A stretch of DNA of 64,000 nucleotides from an uncultured Bacteroidales bacterium (lineage in GTDB: Bacteria; Bacteroidota; Bacteroidia; Bacteroidales; Bacteroidaceae), in contig CADAPC010000001.1 of assembly GCA_902789725.1 (NCBI GenBank), positions 94,004 to 158,003 on the forward strand. The letters are read 5' to 3'. The notes under the pieces were generated by a model, which was not told the DNA's origin, did not search any database, and was given only the letters and a program-made list of their open reading frames with translations. Positions within the stretch are counted from its first letter, which is position 1; each line of letters opens with the position of its first letter. Shown here one piece after another: positions 27,701 through 35,188 of the stretch. Made by a program: the position numbers and the translations under genes.

Positions 27701-27760
27701 AATTCGTGATTAATTCGTGATTAATTCGTGATAATTATATGTTTTATATAAACACGAATT
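27701..27760. repeat. 11-bp tandem repeats plus inverted copy
   Basis: Three adjacent units AATTCGTGATT, AATTCGTGATT and AATTCGTGATA (27701-27733) are followed by an inverted CACGAATT at 27753-27760. The array lies between the efflux operon and the DUF2752 gene. Confidence 0.75.
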
Positions 27761-27827
27761 GCCATGAATTAATCATGAATATTTTATGTAAGCTATTTTT
27801 GTTTACCTACTTACAAAAAAAAGAGAC

Positions 27828-28226
27828 ATGCAGCCTCATTCCGCCAAATCATCCCATTTCGCCCTCCTGCTCATCATCCTCCTGCTGGCAGGCTGTGTGC
27901 TGCTCTACGTGCTTTTCGACCCCGTGCAGCATGCGTGGATGCCGTGGTGTCCCCTCCATAAGCTCACCGGGTGGAACTGTCCTGCTTGTGGCATGCAGAG
28001 GGCGCTCCACGCTTTGTTCGGCGGTCGGCTGGCCGAGGCTTTGGCCTACAATTACTTCTTCATCCTCAGCCTCCCCTACGTGCTCGCCCTGCTGGTGGCT
28101 GAGGTGCTGAAGCTGATGCAGCGGGGCGGCCGCTTCGTCTCAGTGGTGCGGAATGCCCGCTTCGCCCACATCTTCATGGCGCTGTGTGTGCTGTGGGGCA
28201 TTGTCCGAAACCTGCTGCACATCTGA
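27828..28226 (+). CDS. DUF2752 small membrane protein, 132 aa
   Basis: The protein has the DUF2752 signature: WCPLHKLTGWNCPACGMQRALHALFGGRLAEAL (about 43-75), with a CP-x-x-x-x-x-G-x-x-CPxCGxxR pattern. Three hydrophobic helices are predicted (about 9-28, 80-98, 115-130). Known members are small inner-membrane proteins of unknown function. It appears monocistronic after an 11-bp repeat array, and a strong hairpin follows its stop. Confidence 0.88.
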   Translation: MQPHSAKSSHFALLLIILLLAGCVLLYVLFDPVQHAWMPWCPLHKLTGWNCPACGMQRALHALFGGRLAEALAYNYFFILSLPYVLALLVAEVLKLMQRGGRFVSVVRNARFAHIFMALCVLWGIVRNLLHI

Positions 28227-28256
28227 TAGGGGAACGCGGTGTGCCCGAAAAATCAT

Positions 28257-28297
28257 AAAGGCTGACAACTCACTGGTGGTGTGCGTTGTCAGCCTTT
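28257..28297. terminator. Strong hairpin after the DUF2752 gene
   Basis: Perfect 13-base arms (28257-28269 AAAGGCTGACAAC, 28285-28297 GTTGTCAGCCTTT) with a 15-base loop lie 31 bases after the DUF2752 stop and about 90 bases after the smalltalk stop on the other strand. It is probably bidirectional. Confidence 0.8.
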
Positions 28298-28323
28298 GTG
28301 CTGAGAGAGAGTGTGTGTTGTGT

Positions 28324-28362
28324 GTGTCAGAAGTTGTGTGTGCTCCTCGGTGTCAGAAGTTG
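28324..28362. repeat. Direct repeat GTGTCAGAAGTTG
   Basis: Two exact 13-base copies occur at 28324-28336 and 28350-28362 (period 26), between the hairpin and the smalltalk gene. Confidence 0.6.
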
Positions 28363-28384
28363 GTTTGGGGGCGTTTCCTGCTCA

Positions 28385-28495
28385 TCAGAAGGGACCGCGG
28401 CCCAAGCAGCTGGTGGTGCCCATGGCGGTGAGAGCCGCAGTGAGGATGCTGATGACAATCTGGATGATGCTTTTCCAAAGTTCCTTGTTACGCAT
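28385..28495 (-). CDS. Smalltalk protein, 36 aa
   Basis: Translating 28495 to 28385 gives MRNKELWKSIIQIVISILTA followed by ALTAMGTTSCLGRGPF and a stop. I recognise this as the Bacteroidetes smalltalk protein family: a charged start, one hydrophobic helix (about 9-27) and a conserved TTSC-LG end. It is third in a minus-strand cassette after the HU-like gene and the 80-aa gene, 19 bases downstream of the latter. Known relatives sit beside HU-type genes and often an N-acetylmuramoyl-L-alanine amidase, which is absent here. Function is unknown; a membrane peptide is inferred. The TSC near the end could be a lipid-attachment cysteine, but this is speculation. Confidence 0.88.
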   Translation of the reverse strand: MRNKELWKSIIQIVISILTAALTAMGTTSCLGRGPF

Positions 28496-28514
28496 AACTC
28501 TTCATTTTTACAGG

Positions 28515-28757
28515 TTAGGGTTCTTCCGATTCGTTGCCGCCCGTTGGCAGACCCTCAGGGTTGGTGTTGAAGCTGGTGTTACCGCTCTCGTTGTCGCTCT
28601 CGTTGCCGCCCGATGGCAGACCGCCGCCGTTTTTGCTGCCCTCAAGGTCTTCCACCGTGCCATCGTCGGCCGAGGTCACGCGGCGCACAATTTCGCCGTT
28701 GCGGTCGTAGCAGGTGATTTGGATGGCGGTCTCGCGGAGTTCGCGCTTCAGGTCCAT
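28515..28757 (-). CDS. Small protein with repeated GLPxGGNES motif, 80 aa
   Basis: Its ATG lies inside the end of the HU-like gene (10-base overlap), suggesting translational coupling. Residues 1-40 are a charged, possibly beta-structured region (ETAIQITCYDRNGEIVRRV). Residues 46-54 (GLPSGGNES) and 69-77 (GLPTGGNES) are a duplication spaced 23 residues apart within a disordered, acidic tail. No signal peptide is present. It is the middle gene of the HU/smalltalk cassette; no function is known. Confidence 0.75.
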   Translation of the reverse strand: MDLKRELRETAIQITCYDRNGEIVRRVTSADDGTVEDLEGSKNGGGLPSGGNESDNESGNTSFNTNPEGLPTGGNESEEP

Positions 28758-29095
28758 GTTGGGGTGAAGACGATGCGGCGAGTGCGGATGATGTCGCTCT
28801 TCACCTTGTTCACGTCGGCCACCGACTGTGCGGAGAGTCCGAAGCGCATGGTGCCCAGACCTGGCAGTGCTACGGAGTGGCCTTCGGTGGCCCAGGCCTT
28901 GATCACCTCGCCGGCTGCGTCCCAGCAGGTCTGCATCACCCCCTGCGAAACGCCCGAACGGAGAGCTGCCTCGCGAATCACTTTCTCCTGCCCCAGTGCG
29001 GAGTACATTTCGGGCAGCATGACGTAGCGGTACTCACCCTCGTCCGTCTTGCTGAATTTGAGCTTGCGCTCCACTGTTTTGATTTTAATTGCCAT
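28748..29095 (-). CDS. HU-family (HU-HIG type) DNA-binding protein, 115 aa
   Basis: The protein resembles the Bacteroidetes-expanded HU/IHF-like family: an N-terminal strand-rich part (IKIKTVERKLKF), helical dimer segment (KVIREAALRSGVSQGVMQTCWDAAGEVIKAWATEG) and the HU beta-arm region (HSVALPGLGTMRFGLSAQSV). It would bind DNA in the cytoplasm as a dimer. It heads a three-gene cassette with the 80-aa and smalltalk genes. A promoter-like pair at 29288-29320 would give a leader of about 190 bases. Confidence 0.88.
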   Translation of the reverse strand: MAIKIKTVERKLKFSKTDEGEYRYVMLPEMYSALGQEKVIREAALRSGVSQGVMQTCWDAAGEVIKAWATEGHSVALPGLGTMRFGLSAQSVADVNKVKSDIIRTRRIVFTPTWT

Positions 29096-29287
29096 AGTTG
29101 TGTTTGTGTTTTTTTATTTGTGTTGTGGTTATTCCTCTTGCCGCCATCTGCACTGGGTGGCTGCGTCACGCTGGTTTTGTCTCCGGAAATCGACCCTTTT
29201 TGCAGCGAAGCCGTGCGTTTTTTGTTGGGCGCGCTTCCAGCAATTGCTGCGAAGCTTTGGTACAAAAGTTCTTTTCTTTTGACATTG

Positions 29288-29320
29288 CAAATGTTACGGC
29301 TTTTTTCCCGTTCCACCAAA
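29288..29320 (-). promoter_or_regulatory. Candidate promoter of the HU/smalltalk cassette
   Basis: On the minus strand TTTG (29320-29317) is followed after 20 bases by TAACATTTG (29296-29288). That is a -7 box with three rather than two bases between TA and TTTG. Confidence 0.4.
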
Positions 29321-29597
29321 TTTTCGGGGTGCGTAAGGGCCGATTTTCAGCAGAGACCGTTTTGAGGCTTTTCGGGAGGGTGAAAAGCGCCCCTTTTGGG
29401 GGTGTTTGCTCTGACAGATGGCAGATGAAAGTTATTCGAAAGTGAAATACCGCAAACCATCATCATGATCTTTTTACTCTTTTTACTCTTTAATCTTTCA
29501 ACTTTATGGAACTAATTCTTAAACGTATTGCAAAAAGGGACAAAATACGCCTGATTTTAGCCTCACAGACAGGTTTTCGCTATGAAAAACACTGGAG

Positions 29598-29632
29598 TTT
29601 TGATGTTATTCAAATTATAATGAGTATATTTG
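29598..29632 (+). promoter_or_regulatory. Promoter of the glycosyltransferase operon
   Basis: TTTTG at 29598-29602 and TATATTTG at 29625-29632 are 22 bases apart. The glycosyltransferase start is 45 bases downstream of the -7 box. Confidence 0.65.
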
Positions 29633-29677
29633 CAATGATTTTTCTGGTAAACAAATGTCAATTTGCTGATAGAAGAC

Positions 29678-30853
29678 ATGAAGGTAGCTTACATTCTCAG
29701 TGCCACAGTGCCCAATGGTGGAGCCACCAAGGCGTTTGCGAACTTGCTGGAGGAGCTGGAGGCTCGCAACGTGCACCCGTTTGTGGTGGTGCCCGATGGC
29801 GGCGGAATAGCCCAGGATTTGGCGAAACGGAATGTGCCGCTGTTGGTGTGCACGTACCGTCCGTCGAGTTATCCGCATGCACGCACGCTGAAGGAGAAAC
29901 TGCTCTTTCTGCCAAGGCTGTTGGTGCGGCTTCTCGTCAATGCCAAGGCGAGCAGGCAGGTGGAGGCTTTCCTGCAGAGGCATGAGATTGAGCTGGTGCA
30001 CACCAATTCGGGCACCATACGTATTGGCTTTGATGCAGCGCAGCGAGTGGGCCTGCCACATGTTTACCACATACGCGAGTATGGCGCACTGGATTTCGGC
30101 ATCCGCTATTTCCCCACGAAGAAGGTCTTCCTGAGGCAGCTGGAGGCGAAGGAGAGTTACAGCATCTGCATTACGAAGGATGTGCAGCGGTACTTTCATC
30201 AGCAGAAGAACAGCTCGTCGAAAGTGATCTACGACGGTGTGTTTCCAGCCATGCCCACGATGCCCTCGGCCGAAAGGAAAAACTATTTTCTCTATGCAGG
30301 TCGCATTCAGCCAGCCAAGGGATTGGACCAGTTGCTGAAAGCTTACGAGCTGTATGTGCAGCGCGCTGAACAGCCTTTGCTGCTGAAGGTGGCTGGCAGC
30401 CGCACTAACTCCCCTTACTGCCAGGAGCAGTTCGACTTTGTTGCTGCCCACCACTTGGAGGACAGGGTGGAGTTTTTGGGCGAATGTGATGACATAGCAG
30501 GGATAATGCGCCAGGCGCGTGCGCTCATTATCCCTTCGCCCAATGAGGGCTTTGGCTTCTGCATGCCTGAGGCGATGCAGCAGGGGTGCTTGTGCATTGG
30601 CCGAAACACAGGAGGCACGAAGGAACAGCTGGACAATGCCGTGGAGCTGACGGGCAAGGAGATAGGCTTGCGCTATGAGACTGTGGAGGAGCTGGCCGAG
30701 CTGCTCTGCAAAGTGGGAAGCGGCCAAGTGAGTGGGGAAGATGCCTGCAGGCAGCGGGCTTTCAGCGTGGTGAATCAGCTCTATTCGCGCCATGTGCATG
30801 CAAAGAAAGTATATGAATTTTATGAAGAAATACTCAGTAAGAAGCGTTGTTGA
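29678..30853 (+). CDS. Glycosyltransferase family 4 (GT-B), 391 aa
   Basis: The ATG at 29678 starts a typical GT-B N-terminus (MKVAYILSATVPNGGATKAF). The C-terminal Rossmann domain has FLYAGRIQPAKGLDQLL (near 205) and the donor-binding EX7E motif in PSPNEGFGFCMPEAMQQG (near 290). It would transfer a sugar from an activated nucleotide donor onto a lipid-linked acceptor at the cytoplasmic membrane face. It is the first gene of a plus-strand run (GT4, acyltransferase, WbsX, GT2). The acyltransferase start overlaps its 3' end. Confidence 0.92.
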   Translation: MKVAYILSATVPNGGATKAFANLLEELEARNVHPFVVVPDGGGIAQDLAKRNVPLLVCTYRPSSYPHARTLKEKLLFLPRLLVRLLVNAKASRQVEAFLQRHEIELVHTNSGTIRIGFDAAQRVGLPHVYHIREYGALDFGIRYFPTKKVFLRQLEAKESYSICITKDVQRYFHQQKNSSSKVIYDGVFPAMPTMPSAERKNYFLYAGRIQPAKGLDQLLKAYELYVQRAEQPLLLKVAGSRTNSPYCQEQFDFVAAHHLEDRVEFLGECDDIAGIMRQARALIIPSPNEGFGFCMPEAMQQGCLCIGRNTGGTKEQLDNAVELTGKEIGLRYETVEELAELLCKVGSGQVSGEDACRQRAFSVVNQLYSRHVHAKKVYEFYEEILSKKRC

Positions 30854-31400
30854 AGCACTCATAGACCTTGTCTATACGTTGCCCTACAGGGGCTGCTTTG
30901 CCCACATAGGCAAAAGGAGTCGGCTGGGCTTTAGGGCAATGTCGCTGATTGGGCTGAAACACATATCCATTGGCGAGAGAACCTTTATTGGTGCAGGAGT
31001 GCAGTTGTCGGCCTGGGAATGCTATCACGGCAAGCATTATTCGCCCTCGGTGCAGATAGGGAACCGGTGTCGCATTCGCGAGAACTGTCACATCACAGCC
31101 GTGAACAGCATCACGATTGGGAATGGGGTGCTGACAGGCACGAACGTGCTCATCACCGACAATTCGCATGGCGAGAGCACGCGCGAGCAGATGGCTCTCT
31201 CGCCTGTGGACCGTCCGCTTTTCAGCAAGGGGCCAGTGCGGGTGGGCAACAATGTGTGGCTGGGCAACAACGTGTGCGTGATGCCAGGGGTGACCATTGG
31301 CGACGGTGTGGTGGTGGGGGCAAACAGTGTGGTGACGCACGACCTTCCGGCCTACTGTGTTGCGGCGGGCATTCCTGCCAGGGTGATTAAGCAGTTGTAG
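30822..31400 (+). CDS. Left-handed beta-helix acyltransferase, 192 aa
   Basis: Hexapeptide repeats dominate (HISIGERTFIGAGV, NCHITAVNSITIGNGVLTGTNVLITD, VGNNVWLGNNVCVMPGVTIGDGVVVGANSVV), the LacA/WbbJ O-acetyltransferase fold. The substrate-facing histidine is in DNSHGES. Starts at 30792, 30813 and 30822 are possible; 30822 is preferred because it overlaps the upstream glycosyltransferase gene least (about 32 bases). It probably O- or N-acetylates a surface sugar. Confidence 0.88.
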   Translation: MKKYSVRSVVEALIDLVYTLPYRGCFAHIGKRSRLGFRAMSLIGLKHISIGERTFIGAGVQLSAWECYHGKHYSPSVQIGNRCRIRENCHITAVNSITIGNGVLTGTNVLITDNSHGESTREQMALSPVDRPLFSKGPVRVGNNVWLGNNVCVMPGVTIGDGVVVGANSVVTHDLPAYCVAAGIPARVIKQL

Positions 31401-31446
31401 ATGAGCAGGTGTTGCAGTGTATTAGATTCTCAATTTAGTAAAGAAG

Positions 31447-32610
31447 ATGAAAGCAAGAGTGATAGCATATTATTTGCCTCAGTTCCACCCCATTCCTGAG
31501 AATGATGCGGTGTGGGGAAAGGGCTTTACGGAGTGGACAAATGTGGCTGGGGCAAAGCCTCTCTTCAAGGGGCATTATCAGCCACGAATCCCTGCCGATT
31601 TAGGTTTTTACGATTTGCGCTTGCCCGAAGTGCGTGAGCAACAGGCTGAGCTGGCTCGCGAGGCTGGGGTGGAGGGCTTCTGCTATTGGCACTACTGGTT
31701 GGGCAATGGGCGCATGTTGCTTCAGCGCCCTTTTGAGGAGGTGCTGAAGAGCGGCAAACCCGACTTCCCCTTCTGTCTGGCTTGGGCTAACCATGACTGG
31801 ACCACGAAAACGTGGAACCAGGGGAAGGGGGTGGTGAGAACGGCTGACACCACTTACATAGCCAAACAGGAGTATCCGGGCAAGGAGGACTACGTGCGCC
31901 ACTTCAACTATGTGCTCCCTGCCTTCCGCGACCATCGATACATCAGGGTGGATGGGAAGCCGCTGTTTCTGATTTATGATGCCTACCACTTTGTGGAGGT
32001 GACGAAGTTTATCGATTTGTGGCGCGAACTGGCTGAGCAGAATGGCTTGCCGGGCATTCATTTTGTGGCCATCACCAACACCACCTCGACGGTGAGGAGA
32101 GAACTGGATGGTACTATTAAGCGGGTGATGCCCAATCTGGAGAGTAGCGCCGAGGTGTATAACTCGCTGCTGGCCTTGGGCTTTGACGGCATCAATTCGT
32201 TTGGTCGCCCCAGGGCTGAGATGATGGACATGGGCAAGTATCGCCGTTTGGTCAGGCGCGCGCTGAACACGGCTTTCCCCTTCCTACCATCGGCAAAGTT
32301 TGACTACCCAAGGGTGATGAAGCATTTCTTTGCTCCAGAGGATGGGTGGGAGAATGTGTATCCGTCCATCATGCCTCAGTGGGACAGGAGTCCGCGCGCC
32401 AGCACGCTGGATGGTGTGTATGTGAATGCCACGCCCAAGCATTTTCAAGAGCACTTGAAGCATGCTTTGAGCATCATTGAGGGGAAGCAGGTGCAGCACA
32501 AAATTCTATTTCTGCGTGCTTGGAACGAATGGGGGGAGGGAAATTATGTGGAGCCTGATCTGAAATATGGCCATGGCTTTTTGGATGCCATCCGTAGTGA
32601 AGTTTTCTGA
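31447..32610 (+). CDS. WbsX-like glycan protein (GH99-like), 387 aa
   Basis: The opening motif RVIAYYLPQFHPIPEND, then WGKGFTEWTNV and HYQPRIPADLGFYDLR, is the WbsX signature. Later GFCYWHYWLGNGR, FCLAWANHDW and FLRAWNEWGEGNYVEPD complete the TIM-barrel. Members are found in O-antigen and capsule clusters and relate to GH99 endo-mannosidase; whether they transfer or cleave is unsettled. No signal peptide is seen, so it is probably cytosolic. Confidence 0.9.
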   Translation: MKARVIAYYLPQFHPIPENDAVWGKGFTEWTNVAGAKPLFKGHYQPRIPADLGFYDLRLPEVREQQAELAREAGVEGFCYWHYWLGNGRMLLQRPFEEVLKSGKPDFPFCLAWANHDWTTKTWNQGKGVVRTADTTYIAKQEYPGKEDYVRHFNYVLPAFRDHRYIRVDGKPLFLIYDAYHFVEVTKFIDLWRELAEQNGLPGIHFVAITNTTSTVRRELDGTIKRVMPNLESSAEVYNSLLALGFDGINSFGRPRAEMMDMGKYRRLVRRALNTAFPFLPSAKFDYPRVMKHFFAPEDGWENVYPSIMPQWDRSPRASTLDGVYVNATPKHFQEHLKHALSIIEGKQVQHKILFLRAWNEWGEGNYVEPDLKYGHGFLDAIRSEVF

Positions 32611-32629
32611 ATGGGAGGATGTAAGTGAT

Positions 32630-33445
32630 ATGGACGTTTCTGTAATCATACCTACCTACAAGCCGCAGGAGTATATTTGGCAGTGCTTGGACACGCTGTA
32701 TCAGCAGACTCTGGAGCACCGGCGCTATGAACTGATTGTGGTGGTGAATGGATGTAAAGAACCTTATTACAGCCAGATTCTTGCGCATGTGGCAAAGTGG
32801 GATAAAGACCTGAAAGTAACTGTTTTGCAAACGGATGTGCCAGGTGTGTCGCATGCTCGTAACATGGGGATAGAAAGGGCTGAGGGAAAGTATGTCTGCT
32901 TTGTGGACGACGATGATTGGGTGTCGGCTACTTACTTGGAGGGATTGTTGAGTGTAGCTAAAGGCGATGAGACGATGGTGATTGGGAAAGTGATGAATTT
33001 TGATGAGGGGAAGAATGTGTTTGTGGATGACTGGTTGACAGCATCGTATCGGCGTAACAGTCAATTGCCCGAGAAGGCTTCGTTAATGTCTTGCCGCAGT
33101 TTCATGTCGGTGGCGTGCTGTAAACTGACAGCAAGAAAAGCGATTGGTGACTACCGTTTTGATACAAGCTTCAAACAGGGGGAGGACTCTTTGTTCAATG
33201 CCACGATGAGCCATCGGCTCAGAGATTTTGGTGTGGCTCCTCCAGACGTGATTTACTACAGGAGGCTTCGTCAAAGTTCAGCCTCTCGCACCCGATCGTA
33301 TGCTGATGTATTTAAGGATAATTTCCGCTTGGCAGTAGCCTTTGCTAAAATTTATTGCAAGGGGATGGACAAGTATGACTTTCTGTTTTTTGCAACCCGC
33401 ATTTTGGCTTGCATGAAAGCTACTCTCAGAAGTATGAGAGGGTGA
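32630..33445 (+). CDS. Glycosyltransferase family 2, 271 aa
   Basis: ATG 32630 begins MDVSVIIPTYKPQEYIWQ, the GT-A start. Motifs include ISHARNMG-like VSHARNMGIERAEGKYVCFVDDDDW (DXD near 88) and a later FDTSFKQGEDSLF acceptor-side motif. It would add a sugar to a polysaccharide repeat unit. It overlaps the end of no other gene once this start is used; 19 bases separate it from the WbsX stop. A terminator hairpin lies immediately after. Confidence 0.92.
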   Translation: MDVSVIIPTYKPQEYIWQCLDTLYQQTLEHRRYELIVVVNGCKEPYYSQILAHVAKWDKDLKVTVLQTDVPGVSHARNMGIERAEGKYVCFVDDDDWVSATYLEGLLSVAKGDETMVIGKVMNFDEGKNVFVDDWLTASYRRNSQLPEKASLMSCRSFMSVACCKLTARKAIGDYRFDTSFKQGEDSLFNATMSHRLRDFGVAPPDVIYYRRLRQSSASRTRSYADVFKDNFRLAVAFAKIYCKGMDKYDFLFFATRILACMKATLRSMRG

Positions 33446-33450
33446 TGCAC

Positions 33451-33472
33451 AATTTTCCCTTATGGGGAAATT
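33451..33472. terminator. Bidirectional terminator between converging polysaccharide genes
   Basis: A 9-bp stem (33451-33459 with 33464-33472, one G-T pair) with TTAT loop has A/T-rich edges on both sides and lies in the 25-base convergent gap. Confidence 0.75.
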
Positions 33473-34286
33473 ATTTGGGCGTTTTGCGTTGATAAACTCT
33501 CACCCAGTCGAATTTTGTTTCAAATGTTTTGCGTGTGTCGGGATAGGGTAGCGACTTCCAGCGTCCTGTACCTAAAGATTGGTTGAGAATGAGGAAGAAG
33601 GGGTGGTCGAATGTCCAAGCACCTTCGTCTAAAAGCTTTTTGTCTGTGGGTTTCTTATAAATTCCTGTGGTTTGTCCGTCGATGGTCCAAACCACTTGAG
33701 TGGGTGTCCAGATGATGCCATAGATATGCCATTTCTGCACATCTATTGTCTTGCTGAAGTTTGTATTCATCCCATGTTTTGGATGGGTTTGTGTGTATTG
33801 GGAGTGGATGTTATGGGACACCTTTTTCTGCACCACCTCGGCAATGTCAATCTCGCCATACAGTTGGGGATTTTGTTTGCTGCTCTTGCTCATCCAGATG
33901 GCGGGAAAATTGCTGGGGGTGAGGTTGGTCTTCATACGCACTTCTACCTTGCCATATTGAAATTCAAACTTTTCCCTCGTGTTAACTGCACCTGTGAGCA
34001 TTTTGGCTGTGTCGGTTGGCTCCCACTTATTGGGGATGGCGCGACAAATCAATGCGCCATTTTTGATGTAAGCCACTCTGGGTGAAGAACTAATCCAACG
34101 TGCCCAAGTGCTTGGGTTGCGTGTGGCTGCATTCCATTTTGCGGGGTCTGGCTGGCTGCCATTGGGTTGGTTAAATTCGTCGCAGAAAACCAGTTCCCAC
34201 TCAGACTCTTGTGCACTGATGGGGGCGGTGTCGGCTGAGGCAAAGAGTAGTGTCAGCAGCAGGATGAGATAGTGGCTTGTTTTCAT
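33471..34286 (-). CDS. Secreted glycoside hydrolase family 16, 271 aa
   Basis: A signal peptide (MKTSHYLILLLTLLFASADT...ISAQ) is followed by a GH16 jelly-roll: WELVFCDEFNQPNGSQPD, the FQYGKVEVRMK strand and the catalytic ExDxxE motif in YGEIDIAEV. Retaining beta-glucanase/laminarinase-type activity is expected in the periplasm or outside. Its ATG overlaps the upstream TupA-like stop by 4 bases (ATGA), so it is translationally coupled to polysaccharide synthesis genes. A role in trimming or release of the glycan is inferred. Confidence 0.92.
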   Translation of the reverse strand: MKTSHYLILLLTLLFASADTAPISAQESEWELVFCDEFNQPNGSQPDPAKWNAATRNPSTWARWISSSPRVAYIKNGALICRAIPNKWEPTDTAKMLTGAVNTREKFEFQYGKVEVRMKTNLTPSNFPAIWMSKSSKQNPQLYGEIDIAEVVQKKVSHNIHSQYTQTHPKHGMNTNFSKTIDVQKWHIYGIIWTPTQVVWTIDGQTTGIYKKPTDKKLLDEGAWTFDHPFFLILNQSLGTGRWKSLPYPDTRKTFETKFDWVRVYQRKTPK

Positions 34287-35188
34287 TTTTCTTTAGGTGG
34301 AAGGGCAATTTCTGCGCCCATTGTTTGCAGATAGGCCGGTGTGTAGTAGTTCATCATCCCTCCTAAGGAGGTGAAGGTGAGTTCGCCAAAATAGACTTTT
34401 CCGTTGCATTCATAGAGATCTACACGTACTTGCGGAAAAGGCTTGGAGAGGATGCGTCCCACCTTAAGCATCTCTTCCAGGCATTGAGGACGTGGAAGAT
34501 GGGTGCGCGGAATGGTGAAATGTGAGGTGGGAAGCATGTTGTCGGGATAATGGTTCCATTGCAAGTCGTAGCAGCCTGCTTCTGCTTGGAATCCGTTGGA
34601 CTTGCGGTTGGAGCATACGAAGAAAGAATAAGGTTGCCCATTGAAGCACCAAAGTTTGTAATCGACCAGCGAGGTCTGCCCTTCTGGTGCAGGCAGCAGT
34701 TCTTCTGCCAAGATGAGGGGAGGGATGTGGCGATATTGTGGTTCGGCAGACAAGGCACCTATGTGGGTGGTGGATAGCCATCCATTCAACCGGGTGCGCA
34801 AAGCTTGCCAGTCTTGGCTGCTCATTTGGGTTTTGTCTATCTTGATGTTGGTACCCTTTCCGTCTCCATTGTTTGCCTTGAGGATGAACCGCTGAGGCAA
34901 TGAGTCAAAGGGAATATCTTCAACCCTTTCCCATACTCCCAATAAGGGGATGAGGATGTCCTTCAACCCACAAGCTTCGACGTATTTCCGCACTTCATAC
35001 TTATCTGCCAGTTTCGTCCATGCAGAAGTATCGGTGAAGAGTTTCAGGTATAGTATTTTCTCGTTGAGGTTGCGTGGATGTCTGAGGTTGGGCAATTTCT
35101 TAAACCTCAGCAGATATCGGAGGCATACGATTGTGACTGGTATGTGTTCAGCAACAGTTGCGAGGAGGTTATATAAGAATTTTTTCAT
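34283..35188 (-). CDS. TupA-like ATP-grasp protein, 301 aa
   Basis: The motif LRHPRNLNEKILYLKLF with KLADKYEVRKYVE and FILKANNGDGKGTNIKI places it in the TupA-like ATP-grasp family found in capsule and teichuronopeptide loci. These proteins are thought to join an amino acid or similar group to a sugar polymer; substrate is unknown here. It overlaps both neighbours by 4 bases in a tight operon (GT2, TupA-like, GH16). Confidence 0.88.
   Translation of the reverse strand: MKKFLYNLLATVAEHIPVTIVCLRYLLRFKKLPNLRHPRNLNEKILYLKLFTDTSAWTKLADKYEVRKYVEACGLKDILIPLLGVWERVEDIPFDSLPQRFILKANNGDGKGTNIKIDKTQMSSQDWQALRTRLNGWLSTTHIGALSAEPQYRHIPPLILAEELLPAPEGQTSLVDYKLWCFNGQPYSFFVCSNRKSNGFQAEAGCYDLQWNHYPDNMLPTSHFTIPRTHLPRPQCLEEMLKVGRILSKPFPQVRVDLYECNGKVYFGELTFTSLGGMMNYYTPAYLQTMGAEIALPPKEK

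Larger units (their letters stand above)
29096..29677. other. Intergenic region between the HU cassette and the polysaccharide genes
   Basis: These 582 bases hold two divergent promoter-like pairs (minus at 29288-29320, plus at 29598-29632). They also hold an imperfect GC-rich hairpin near 29389-29412 and a short T-rich direct repeat (TTTTTACTC twice near 29470-29490). Open frames here are short or overlap flanking genes and are not convincing. Confidence 0.6.

Noticed and set aside
28257..28297. Recombination site or invertible promoter in the 13-bp inverted repeat
   Set aside because: Only 15 bases lie between the arms and no invertase is near; a terminator explains it better.
29506..29985. 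Frame of 159 codons running into the GT4 gene
   Set aside because: It crosses the promoter of the glycosyltransferase gene and changes composition where it overlaps the coding region.
29615..30862. Open frame of 415 codons opposite the GT4 gene
   Set aside because: Gln/His-rich product with no domain; the GT4 gene on the other strand has all its motifs and a promoter.
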